Origin: Coptis chinensis
Taxonomy: Eukaryota > Streptophyta > Magnoliopsida > Ranunculales > Ranunculaceae
Direction of reading: 5' to 3'
DNA: 64,000 bases
Assembly (NCBI GenBank): GCA_015680905.1
Contig: CM027385.1
Location: forward strand, 24,620,501 to 24,684,500
The notes beneath the pieces are model-generated. The model was not told the DNA's origin, made no database searches, and saw nothing but the letters and a program-made list of their open reading frames with translations. Below are positions 23,684 to 32,339 of this stretch, piece by piece. Positions within the stretch are counted from its first letter, which is position 1; each line of letters starts with the position of its first letter. The position numbers and the translations under genes were made by a program.

Positions 23684-23940
23684 CTTGCAGAGAGATGAAG
23701 GTTTTGGCACTTTAAGAGAAAGCAAGGAGCATCTTCAAGGCGATATCTCATAACTGGGCGATTATGAAGGAGAAAGAATAAAAGGAGGGAGAGAGGACGA
23801 CTTACCAAGAGGAAATCAAAACCCTAGTTCTAAAGATCGGCGCGAGAACGAAAAAAAGCCCGCTTGAGTTTTTATTTTCTTTTTTCTATTATATTATGTT
23901 TTTTGTATGTAACTTTGTCACACATATATAAGCGTGAGAA
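23684..23940 (-). promoter_or_regulatory. Minus-strand promoter and first-exon-like segment
   Basis: On the minus strand a TATA-like TTATATATG (about 23923-23931) is followed about 40-50 bases later by sequence rich in CTCC and containing CTAGGGTTTTGATTTCC, a usual composition for plant 5' leaders. The segment ends CTCTGCAAG before a strong GTATGT donor (23678-23683). A short frame, MRYRLEDAPCFLLKCQ, opens within it. The CACTA element at 19872-23664 has inserted 13 bases or so into the following intron. The downstream gene is unknown; the MADS and SKS fragments lie on the same strand further along. Confidence 0.4.
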
Positions 23941-24084
23941 AATATCCGAGAAGCGTTACATAATAATTCTAGTATTTGCACAGGTGCTTACTAACGGTCA
24001 TAAAATTTGCTAACGGATAATGAATGTGAAAAATTACCTAACGGATATATATGTGTCACTAATAAGAAATCTCAATTGTTGCAA

Positions 24085-24124
24085 AATCACCCAAATGGTG
24101 TGCGTAGGCACGGGTAATACCTAG
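24085..24124 (+). mobile_element. Helitron-like 3' end
   Basis: A small hairpin (GTGC-GTAG-GCAC, about 24099-24110) is followed after about ten bases by CTAG and then T. Helitrons end with a short hairpin, then CTRR inserted before a T. The sequence CACGGGTAATACCTAGT resembles known dicot Helitron tails. The stem is only 4-5 bp, and a partner 5' end is uncertain (6162 is one candidate). A copy lies at 62106-62109. Confidence 0.4.
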
Positions 24125-24364
24125 TATATATATATGACGCATGTATGTATAGTAGTATAGTATAATGAACATGTGTTCGTAAAATACACGTGTACGTACA
24201 ATTTATTAGATATACTTAAATTTTTTTAGAAAACTTTGGAAAACTATTGAATTTAGGACCATTACTTCTTTTGAGAGGACAAAAATATCGGTGGCAAATA
24301 TTATTATCGCAATAAAAACCAACTTTAATATTGATTACATAAGTAAAAAAATAATTTTAGCAGT

Positions 24365-25330
24365 AATAATGTATAATCCGAGAAGGAACCGAAATCCGAA
24401 TCGAAACCGACTTAATTAATGGGTATGGATCCGGGTTTTCTAAATATAAGAAAAAAACCGAAAGACCCGAACCCGGTAGGAACTTTTAAAAATAGAATCG
24501 AAATCAAAACCGGTAATAACCGAACTGGAACCAACCCATGGCGTACAAGGACCCCCAGTTTCAAGTTTAATTCATCTATTTTAGTGCTCACGTTCATCGG
24601 CTTCTACAAAATAAATATGTATTGAAAAATGGCATAGCAGAGTTGACTTTATATAAATCACTTTAATAAACATGTAGTAGTAGTAATTATGTCAATGGGT
24701 ACCCGTTTAACCGGAATCGGAACCATAGAAAAAATCATGGTTTCCGTTTCTATTTTTAGGAACCGTTTAAAAATGGGTATTAAAAAAACCGGACCATATA
24801 GAACCGAAACCAAATAGTTTTTTAAACAAAAAAACCGGATCAGAACCGGAACCAGACTGGAACCGAACGTTATCGTACTTTTAACATAAAAAAAATATTG
24901 AAATAAAGAATATAAAAACTCAAAACGTTCATTTATATATTACTAAATTTTATTATTTAGTATAATATGTAGTTTTTATACTATTTAATATTATAAATAA
25001 TATAAAAATATAGTTTACAACCTTAAATATATAGTTTTATTTAACTTATTATTGAATGACATAATTACTTATATTAATTTTAAAAAATGACTTGTTCGTG
25101 CAATATTTTTGTATTTTTAGTACACATTTTTTAATAAAACCAATAAAAAATAGTGTAAATTGTAAATATCTTAAGAACCGAAATGAAGAATCAGAACCGG
25201 GAATACCCGCTAGGAACCGATGGTTATGGGTATGGTTATACAATTTTAGGAACCGCAAAGAACTGAAACCGTAAAATTAAATGGTTCTTGGTTGTTATAA
25301 CACTAAGAACCGGACCGTTGACACCCCTAA
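24365..25330. repeat. AACCGG/AACCGAA-rich dispersed repeat ending in GACACCCCTAA
   Basis: Both flanks are rich in AACCG, AACCGGA and the reverse TCCGGTT words, around a very AT-rich core (about 24880-25160). The right edge, GGACCGTTGACACCCCTAA, looks like the TIR of a common class of plant hAT-like non-autonomous repeats. A matching left TIR was not found. A smaller relative lies near 2430-2530, and a full copy at about 62370-63310. Confidence 0.55.
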
Positions 25331-25617
25331 GTAGGAGCTGATCGATCTACTTAAAAGCTTCCAATGGAAGAACGAACATTGACCTGTTTTCTCTATAAAA
25401 GACTTGACAACAAAATATTAGGACGCAATTATTCGACACTACTGTGTAGGAAAGGTTGAATAGACCCTTGCTAATGAAAGCAACTGATATTCAAGCAAAA
25501 AAATTGAAAGCAACTGATAAATAACTATGTCATTACTATATCTTGAGATTTTCAGGGTTCATTCTCTGAAATTGTGATCATGGTCAAATTTGAAGTGGAA
25601 TCAGAAGACCTATATAC

Positions 25618-26200
25618 TGTTGTAAACAGGGTTAGATAATTGAATAGAACAAAAGGATAGAGGAAGAATAAACTGTCAAGGCTTGTGAATACATTGTCCT
25701 TAAAAAGAAATTTCGCCCCCTCAGATGGTGTAAAGGCTTCACAGGCGTCTCTACTCACATGATTCAATGACTGAAGTAGAGTAAGATACACTTCAATAGG
25801 CTACTCTCTAGAACAACAACACAACGAACTCTCTCTGGCGGGAGGAAGAAGAGAAAGAAAAGTTCTTTGGATTTTTACATTGAGTCTATAGATTTGGACA
25901 TAAGTCCTATTTATATAGAGATCAAATGTTTGTTTTTGTTTCTAATACAATATTAGAAACCTACTGTAATAAGGAATTCAAAACTTGCTCAAGAAGCAAA
26001 ATTATTTTTGGGAATGGGCTAAGCCCACTAACATATAACACATGAGAAGCCCAAGCTCAAGTCCGAACCCGACAAAGTTAGTAGTAGCTTACCAATGTGG
26101 GACCATCACACAAACATAAAGTTGGAGGGAACACTCATTGTTCTACTTCTCCACTTTGTATACACAAGTAGTTTGAAATATACAAAGAAGAATTCCAACA
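25618..26200 (-). mobile_element. Solo LTR with TATAC target duplication
   Basis: The 583-bp segment begins TGTTGTAAACAGGG and ends AATTCCAACA (TG...CA). It is flanked by TATAC on both sides (25613-25617 and 26201-26205). On the minus strand it has a TATA box, CTATATAAATAGG (about 25908-25920), so its transcription runs leftwards. No internal retroelement sequence is attached, which makes this a solo LTR left by recombination between two LTRs. It is probably copia-type by size and ends. It is duplicated at 63602-64000. Confidence 0.85.
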
Positions 26201-26205
26201 TATAC

Positions 26206-27083
26206 TTCCCTACTTATGTTTTTTTATTATCAAAATATGCATGTTAAATTGATTATGATAGTTTCTTCCATTAAAAGGAAGAGAACTATGCCATCAAACT
26301 ATGTATATCCTATTGCCCTATTGGTATAATGCTCTGAAAAACACTTACCGAACCATATCCTACTTTGAGAGGGAAGAGCTGCCCTTTCTTCATTCTATAC
26401 TGTCAAATCATTGTGCCCACTGCAGGTGCCAACTAGCAAAATTAGTAAAACCTTTGGGGTGATGTTGTGATGATACGGCATCAATGAGTTGCTGATTTCA
26501 TTTAAAAACAGGCTTGCCAATTACAAATAAAATAAAATAAATAATAGTGCCAATTAAATGCAGTCCACTCTTTTAGGGTTCCTGACGACTGACCATAAAA
26601 TTGGGGTTAGGATAGCGAGGGGAATGAAAAGGTTATCACTTCAGCATTGTTTTTGTTGGTAAGAATTCTGGAGTTGCAAATGTTTCTATGCTGGTATATG
26701 ACAATATGAACTGAAATCCATGTCACAAATTCGAACAAAAACTAACACCCTGACATGTACGTGACGACACAAAGTAAAACAAACAATTAAAAGGCTAGAA
26801 AGAGTAACAGGTGCTTATATATGTTTTTCGACACTTCGTTAAGGAAATTTGTGGTAATTTAGTTTCTGGATTTATAAATTCAAATTGCAGTAGGTTTTAG
26901 ACTAAAAGGCTGTTTCCAACAAAATTTGTATTTTAATTTGTAGAGCACTTGACAAGAGGTTTTTCTTTTATATATGCTTTGCGGGTGTAAAAGTGGCGTG
27001 CCAAGAAGTACTAATGTCACAGATTGTGTCATTCTGTGGAGTGTGGAGTGCCTACTAGTGCAGATTTTGTTGCTCAGTTGTTG
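26206..27083. other. No gene recognised
   Basis: AT-rich intergenic sequence; the right part may belong to the internal region of the retroelement whose LTR fragment starts at 27121. Confidence 0.4.
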
Positions 27084-27385
27084 TGCTTGAAGACAAGCAA
27101 AATGCTGTTTGGGGGTGGTTTGATAAGAGTCCAAAACTGTAGTTTTAACCCCTTAACAATAATACTTTTAGACCAATTATGCGAGTAATAAATAAGAGTT
27201 AATGCTAGTTACGTGCTTTTATGTATTTCAGGCATTGAAGTCAATTATGTGCAGAAATGTGCCACTTTGGCGATAGAAAAGAGCAAATGGTTGGTTGCTA
27301 AGAAGTTCTGGGATTAAAGGCCAAGACGGATAGAAACAGCACACAAAAATTAGCAGAACTTCCGAAGATCGTATCTTGCAAGTCA
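27084..27385 (+). mobile_element. Truncated 3' end of an Athila-like element related to elements A and B
   Basis: CTTGAAGACAAGCAAAATGC, then the purine-rich TTTGGGGGTGGTT and TGATAAGAGTCCAAAACTGT (LTR start at 27121), match the 3' internal end and LTR start of elements A and B. Similarity continues through TTTTAACCCCTTAA and TGTGCAGAAATGTGCCA to CTTCCGAAGATCGTATCTTG. It then stops after about 260 bases of the roughly 1.38-kb LTR. The many substitutions compared with A show that this insertion is older or belongs to a sister family. Confidence 0.8.
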
Positions 27386-27657
27386 ATATATATATATCGT
27401 GGTACCTAAAGTCACGCCACACGTGCCTAATATTGCAAAAATTGTACCATTAGAATAAGCCTCACGCTCCCTCAAGTGTTGCGTGACTTGAGCCGACGAA
27501 CCCGTCCATGTAATGCAACGTAGATTCACGTTTTACACACTAACAAGCTCCAAACTAGAAACGAAAAAACAAAATTCGTTGAAATGAACATAACAATATA
27601 TAACACATGAATATCACAGATGGTGAATTTGGATCAAAACTAGGGTGGATCAAATGA
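27386..27657. other. 3' flank of the RING gene
   Basis: No feature seen apart from a short (TA)n run at about 27387-27397. It presumably includes the 3' untranslated region of the minus-strand RING gene. Confidence 0.4.
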
Positions 27658-28274
27658 TCAATAGATGTCAAGAATCTCAACAATAGAACGGTTGCATACG
27701 GGACAAGACGGCCGATTCAACCACAGCTCCCTTGAACACACCCTGCAAAATGTATGCCCACATGGGATGAAAGCAGCACCTTTTCTTCTTCCCATACAAA
27801 TGCAACAAGCACCATCACTTCCCCTCCTCCATCTTCTTTCCCTCGACCTTCTTTCTTCTCTCTTCCTTCATCACCGACACCATCCCCTTCTTCAAGCAAT
27901 CTCATCAATGACACCCGCAACCGTTTACTTACTGCCCCACCAATTGGCTCAAGTAGCCTATCACTTTCTCCCTCATGTGTCTCCCTATATTCACGTTCAG
28001 CTGCCAAAGCTGTACCCAAGTTCATACCGGTTGGGACCTCTGTTGCTTCAGTTGTAAAAACTTGGCTAATTGCATTCACTTCTTCCGGAATGTCAGCCAA
28101 GTTGGTGGGTTCTTCTCCTTGCAGGTGGCGTTCTTCTTCTTCATCTTCTTCTCTTACAGATATATCAGAAGTGGCCCTGCAACTCCAACCAGCTCCAGCA
28201 CAACAACCTATTCCCGCAATTCCTAGCCTTTCTTTTAGGGATTTCCTCCCTCCTCTTCTCTCTGCGACGTTCAT
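27658..28274 (-). CDS. Small RING-HC finger protein (probable E3 ubiquitin ligase)
   Basis: RING-HC proteins bring a ubiquitin-charged E2 to a substrate. The minus-strand ATG at 28272-28274 opens MNVAERRGGRKSLKERLGIA, followed by an acidic stretch (REEDEEEE), a MNLGTALAAEREYRE segment and VSKRLRVSLMRLLEE. This is the layout of a small plant RING family of about 200 residues. The C3HC4 RING lies at the very C-terminus: CCICMGRRKGAAFIPCGHT, then FCRVCSRELWLNRPSCPVC and NRSIVEILDIY before TGA (27658-27660). The N-terminal part and the RING are in different frames. The shift falls at a run of four G (27821-27824 on the plus strand), where one base seems to be missing; allowing for it, the protein is about 205 residues from one exon. 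Because both halves are well preserved, a sequencing error or a very recent mutation are the two likely explanations. The long plus-strand frames opposite are shadows. Confidence 0.85.
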
Positions 28275-29299
28275 TGCTACTCGTTCTTTATCGTCTTTTA
28301 CTCAAGGGGAATGCTAATAAGATACAATGGAAAGAATTAGAGGATTCTTAGAGCAACCCATTATAGTTGTAGCAAAATAGTGGGATGGGATGAGAAATAA
28401 GAAGTTGTGAGTGACTCAACTAGTCTGACGACATCTTGAGCTCCGTCAGTCTTCATAGAGACAAGTATTTAAAAGGCATTGAAGTAAGAAAACAAACAAA
28501 AACTCAGTTTTGACACAGTTTTCTCCTCCTTATTCTAAAGTACAAATGTTCCAACCAAAGCATCCTATAGTAATCGCTTTAACTAGTTAAACTCTTTTTT
28601 TTATGAATTTTTCTGATACCATTTGCGATTTCAAGGGAAGGTGGCTCAATGTAATCTAAAAAATATATGACACGGGATTAATTTAGCCTTTGATATAATA
28701 AAGATTTATCGGATATGACAAACTGAAATAAATTGTACGCACTATTTATACTTAAATTTGGTTCTGTGTTCTTTTCTTGTTATGCTCTGATGAAGTTGGA
28801 AGCCACTGATACTACTGCCGGCTTTCCCAAGTGTTCTGCCATATGGCATTGGTACCATATTGTAAGAAAAGTATTGAGTAAAGGGGGAAACTGATTTAGA
28901 ATATTGACATTGACTGGTAGTCAACTGTACAATCCAAGGACTCCACATGGAACAGTTTGATTAGGGCCGATCCCTAATTTTAAGATCAGTCTAAACGTAT
29001 AGTGACAATTAGCCTTGAGCCTTTGAACTTCATATATGGTCCCGAGTTGTTCAATATTAGAGAACTTGTTAATAAACTTGAGAAAAAAATCCTCGATCAA
29101 TTTGCAACTGCATATACTACTTGGAGAAAAGGACCAAGCCCTATCTGACCGACTCTGACTAATTTCTGGATTAAGCTAAAAGCAGACTAACAAATATGCC
29201 TTAAGGGCTAGATTAACTAATACAAATAAATTTGTTTGTAATGACCATACTACCATTACTTGATACTGTAATTACAGAGACTGCCCTTATGTAACTCCA
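28275..29299. other. Upstream region of the RING gene; no other gene seen
   Basis: It should contain the promoter of the minus-strand RING gene, but no TATA box at a convincing distance was identified. A minus-strand open stretch at 28742-28948 has protein-like composition (YFSYNMVPMPYGRTLGKAGS) but no recognised family. Confidence 0.4.
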
Positions 29300-29390
29300 T
29301 CTATTATAATAAAACACAATGGCAGGACAAAGAGAGGCCGGGATCGTCTTGGGATCTGAGTTTGATGTGCATGGGGATCTGAAGAGAGAC
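29300..29390 (+). mobile_element. Helitron-like 5' end
   Basis: TCTATTATAATAAAACACAA, preceded by A, has the form of plant Helitron 5' termini (A before TC, then an AT-rich TCTAnTATnnTAAAA pattern). The following 80 bases are repeated in diverged form at 6162-6260. A gene fragment (exportin-7) starts about 1 kb further on, as is typical of Helitron cargo. I could not find a convincing hairpin plus CTRR end, so the length is unknown. Confidence 0.45.
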
Positions 29391-30331
29391 ACGTGTATGA
29401 CTTAGAACGTTTTGAAACCGTTTCTAATTCTCAAAGGCATTTAAAAAGATTTATTTAATGAATTAAATGTTGTAAATTCAATGCATGCATGCATTATCAA
29501 AATTTTCAATTACTAAAACAAAAAATTATTGTTCTTCTTTCCCATTTGGCTCTTTCCTATTTATTGCATTTAAAACAACGTTAACAACTAATTTATTAGT
29601 TTTATTTCTCAAATATATACATTCTAAATTAAATATGAGGTTTGCTTCAATGCACAGGCATTCCAATGCATTCCAATGTGCACTAATCTCAAAATTTCAC
29701 ATCTGATTTTTGTTGGGAAATCCATGATTCAATACAAACTTGTTAACCGGATAAACTGGTTTGAGAAAAAACAAATACATGAAATACCAAATTTACCCAA
29801 AAACTAATCCACCCTGATAACCATCGTGGAAATTGGAAAGTGAAATAATACTTCGCTATTTACTTCGGGCTGGTTCGAAAAAAAAAAAGGAAAACAATTA
29901 GTGCCAAACTCTCATACTTTTTCGGGTTCATCTCCACTAAACTGAGTTTATCTCCATTGTTTCCCTTTCTCACTATCTTCCAAGAAAAATCCTTTGCATT
30001 TCAAACTCTGGATTGGGCATCTCTCAAATACTCCTTCAGGTTTGGTTATGAGTATTTATAAAAATCTAAGATCCGAAGTTTAAGCTGTAGGGTATAATTT
30101 AAATTCTAGCAAAAAGGTTTTCGTGTTTCATGCTTGATTCTGCTTTTTGGTGAAAGTTGTTTCTCATCCCGTCTAAATAAAAGAAATTTGAACACTATTG
30201 ATTTTTATACGAGTTTGAGAATAGAGAATAGCCATCTTATTTTAACTTTATATTATTCTTTACATATTTCTTTTTAAACTGTTTTCTTGTTTTGGTTAAA
30301 TCCCATTATTGTTTGACTTGATTTGGAACAG

Positions 30332-30482
30332 TCATATTGGATCTTGAACGATGTTGGTATTATCCATCCCGGCCCATTCTGAGATATTGAAGACTCTGTT
30401 TGAAATTGTTTTATTTGAGGATTGTGGCAACCAATGGAGTCTTAGCGGACCAATCTTGAGCTTGATACTCATCGCTGAACAG
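30332..30482 (+). pseudogene. Exportin-7 (XPO7/RanBP16-like) exon fragment
   Basis: Exportin-7 is an importin-beta-family nuclear transport receptor. The plus strand reads LKTLFEIVLFEDCGNQWSLS followed by GPILSLILIAEQ. This matches the conserved C-terminal segment of plant and animal exportin-7 (...LFEI-LFED--NQWSLSRP-LSLI---EQ...). An AG acceptor precedes it at 30330-30331, but within the exon the frame has a TGA shortly upstream of ATG 30351. The expected donor after AEQ is lost (CAGTAA rather than CAGGTAA). No neighbouring exportin exon was found. It is an isolated, decayed fragment, possibly carried by the Helitron-like element starting at 29300. Confidence 0.75.
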
Positions 30483-30557
30483 TAAAAAGCTGTAAAACTG
30501 TGGAATCTTTGCAGTCCTTTTCTTTTCTACTTTGGAACTTGAAATAATCATAAAAAT

Positions 30558-30558
30558 A

Positions 30559-30594
<36 letters not shown>
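30558..30594. repeat. (TAA)n microsatellite
   Basis: About 12 TAA/ATA units, followed by a more degenerate ATT/ATA-rich tract to about 30720. Confidence 0.95.
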
Positions 30595-30596
<2 letters not shown>

Positions 30597-30946
30597 TAAA
30601 TGATTTCACTAATAAAGATAATGATTTTATTATCACTAGTTCACTACTACTATACCATGATTATTATAATTATACATTATTACTACCATTATTATGGTAC
30701 TACTATTACTCCAATTACAAGCAACAGTAAAAAGTGTTTAACAAGTAGCACCTGGTCGTTGTATCCTGGCATTATGTGGTTTGTGGGATACTGCATTCGG
30801 TTTTTTTGGTTTGGGGGGGAGGGGGTTGGTTAGTCTCCCTACAAATGAAGGATATACGGTGTATCAAAAATAGAAAAAACACACTTACCTTGGGCAGAGA
30901 CTAATTTTATTTAGTGTTGTTTTTATCTTAATTTCTTATTTGTTTT

Positions 30947-31345
30947 TTATTCTTGCCAATCTATTACTCGAAAAAAAGCTGATGTTGCCAAGTCTTTGGT
31001 ACAAAAGTGAGTAGTCAAATCTTGCTTGACAACCCGGATCATTCTTGGTAACTTTAATGTCGTTAACATACACCCGTGACTCTGTAATGTTGCAATATCT
31101 TCCTCAACTCTTTTGAAGAAAACTGTGACCAACCTTACGCCTCATCGATTCCATGAAATATAGTATGACACCATCAAGTACGAAGGGTAGTTGCCTTTTT
31201 GATGTGATAAACTAGTGACCTTATAAGTCATTCTTTCTTGCGGCAAAATTTTGTGGCCTGTGTATGAACAATCTCTATGCGTGGCGTCGACACCGTACAT
31301 TTTAACATCCAATTTGTGAGGAGCAAAGCCGTGTGCAGCTGCCAA
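30947..31345 (-). pseudogene. Unrecognised protein-like minus-strand stretch, one in-frame stop
   Basis: Two open stretches on the minus strand are in the same frame and are separated by a single TGA at about 31139. The first includes KLDVKMYGVDATHRDCSYTG and KILPQERMTYKVTSLSHQKG. The second includes LVTVFFKRVEEDIATLQSHG and LPRMIRVVKQDLTTHF. Read together they give about 130 residues with a normal, non-repetitive composition, unlike random translation of this AT-rich DNA. I do not recognise the family. It may be another captured exon of a host gene. Confidence 0.4.
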
Positions 31346-32339
31346 AGCTAATTGGAATAGAATTTAGGCGCCATCTCGTAGTAAGGATTGTTCGTCATCC
31401 CAGCGACGTGACAAACAGTCTCTTATTGATATTTTCAGTCAGTATTAAGAAAATGTTTTTCGTTATTGAGTAGAAGTGTATGCTTTTGTTTTCTGGATTA
31501 GACTATTGACAAACATTCTCTTGTTGATGTTGTCAGTTAGTGCAACAACATTGAATTTCTATCTGGTTGTTATTGTGATGTACTTAAGTTAAAATTTTAT
31601 TATTTCTTATGCCTAAGTTGATATCCTATCAAGTTCTAAATTGATGGTGGTCAAATAATGGTATTTGATACGAGGGAAGGATATGGTACGGACATACGGT
31701 GCTAGTGCTCCAAGTTTGTCATAACTGTGTTTTACATTGGGTGCAGATAAGTTTCTTTCTTTATTCATTTTTGTGTTTCCATTGCTATTCTGCAGCAAGT
31801 GTATTCCTTCAACTCAATTTGGTCATTTAAATGATCTCTTGTTGCATATGCTGTTGATTTAGTCTGGTCTTTGTATATGGTTATGCCGATGTTACTTTGT
31901 AGTCTTGTACTGTAGAATCACTAATATTGTTTAATATTTGCCTATGTGTATATAGAATCGGATTAGAGCTTTCTATGAGAATTTTCTCAAGTGGGGAAAA
32001 CTAATGTATGAGATATATAGGGGCTTGGCAAAGAAGTTTTTCGAGAATTCAGTGTCTGGGATTCTGGCTGTTTTCTCCATTATCAGTTAAGAATGATACT
32101 CAGGGCAAGAAATAACAAAATGGGTTGTAATTGTTCCAGGGTAGAGGTGAAATGAGACTTGTATATTTTCATAGCCTTAGTGCTTAACATGTGGATGTCG
32201 TGTTCAGTCTTAGCAGAGGAAGACCTCTTTATTCCATTATGGTAAAGATAGTACAAATGAGAAGTAGAAATGGAAAGACAAGTTGAAATTCTTCATCTTT
32301 AACCTGGACTTTGTAAACTTCCAGAATAAATACTTTTGG
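31346..32339. other. Upstream region or 5' intron of the coiled-coil gene
   Basis: No coding segment recognised. A CTTCCAG acceptor-like sequence at 32318-32324 lies 15 bases before the chosen start codon, so a 5' leader exon further upstream is possible. Confidence 0.35.

Larger units (their letters stand above)
21922..26011 (+). repeat. 4.1-kb segment repeated at 59912-64000 (left copy)
   Basis: From AGGAGAGGAAAAAGGAATG onward this segment reappears in the same orientation at 59912 and stays collinear to the end of the window. It includes the right half of the CACTA element, the Helitron-like 3' end, the AACCGG-rich repeat and most of the solo LTR. This left copy reads cleanly and has intact transposon ends and target duplications. 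The true right limit is unknown because the window ends. Confidence 0.95.

Noticed and set aside
27665..28351. Long plus-strand open frames (up to 187 codons) rich in serine and proline
   Set aside because: They are the antisense of the RING gene; the minus strand carries a recognisable domain and the plus-strand products are low-complexity.
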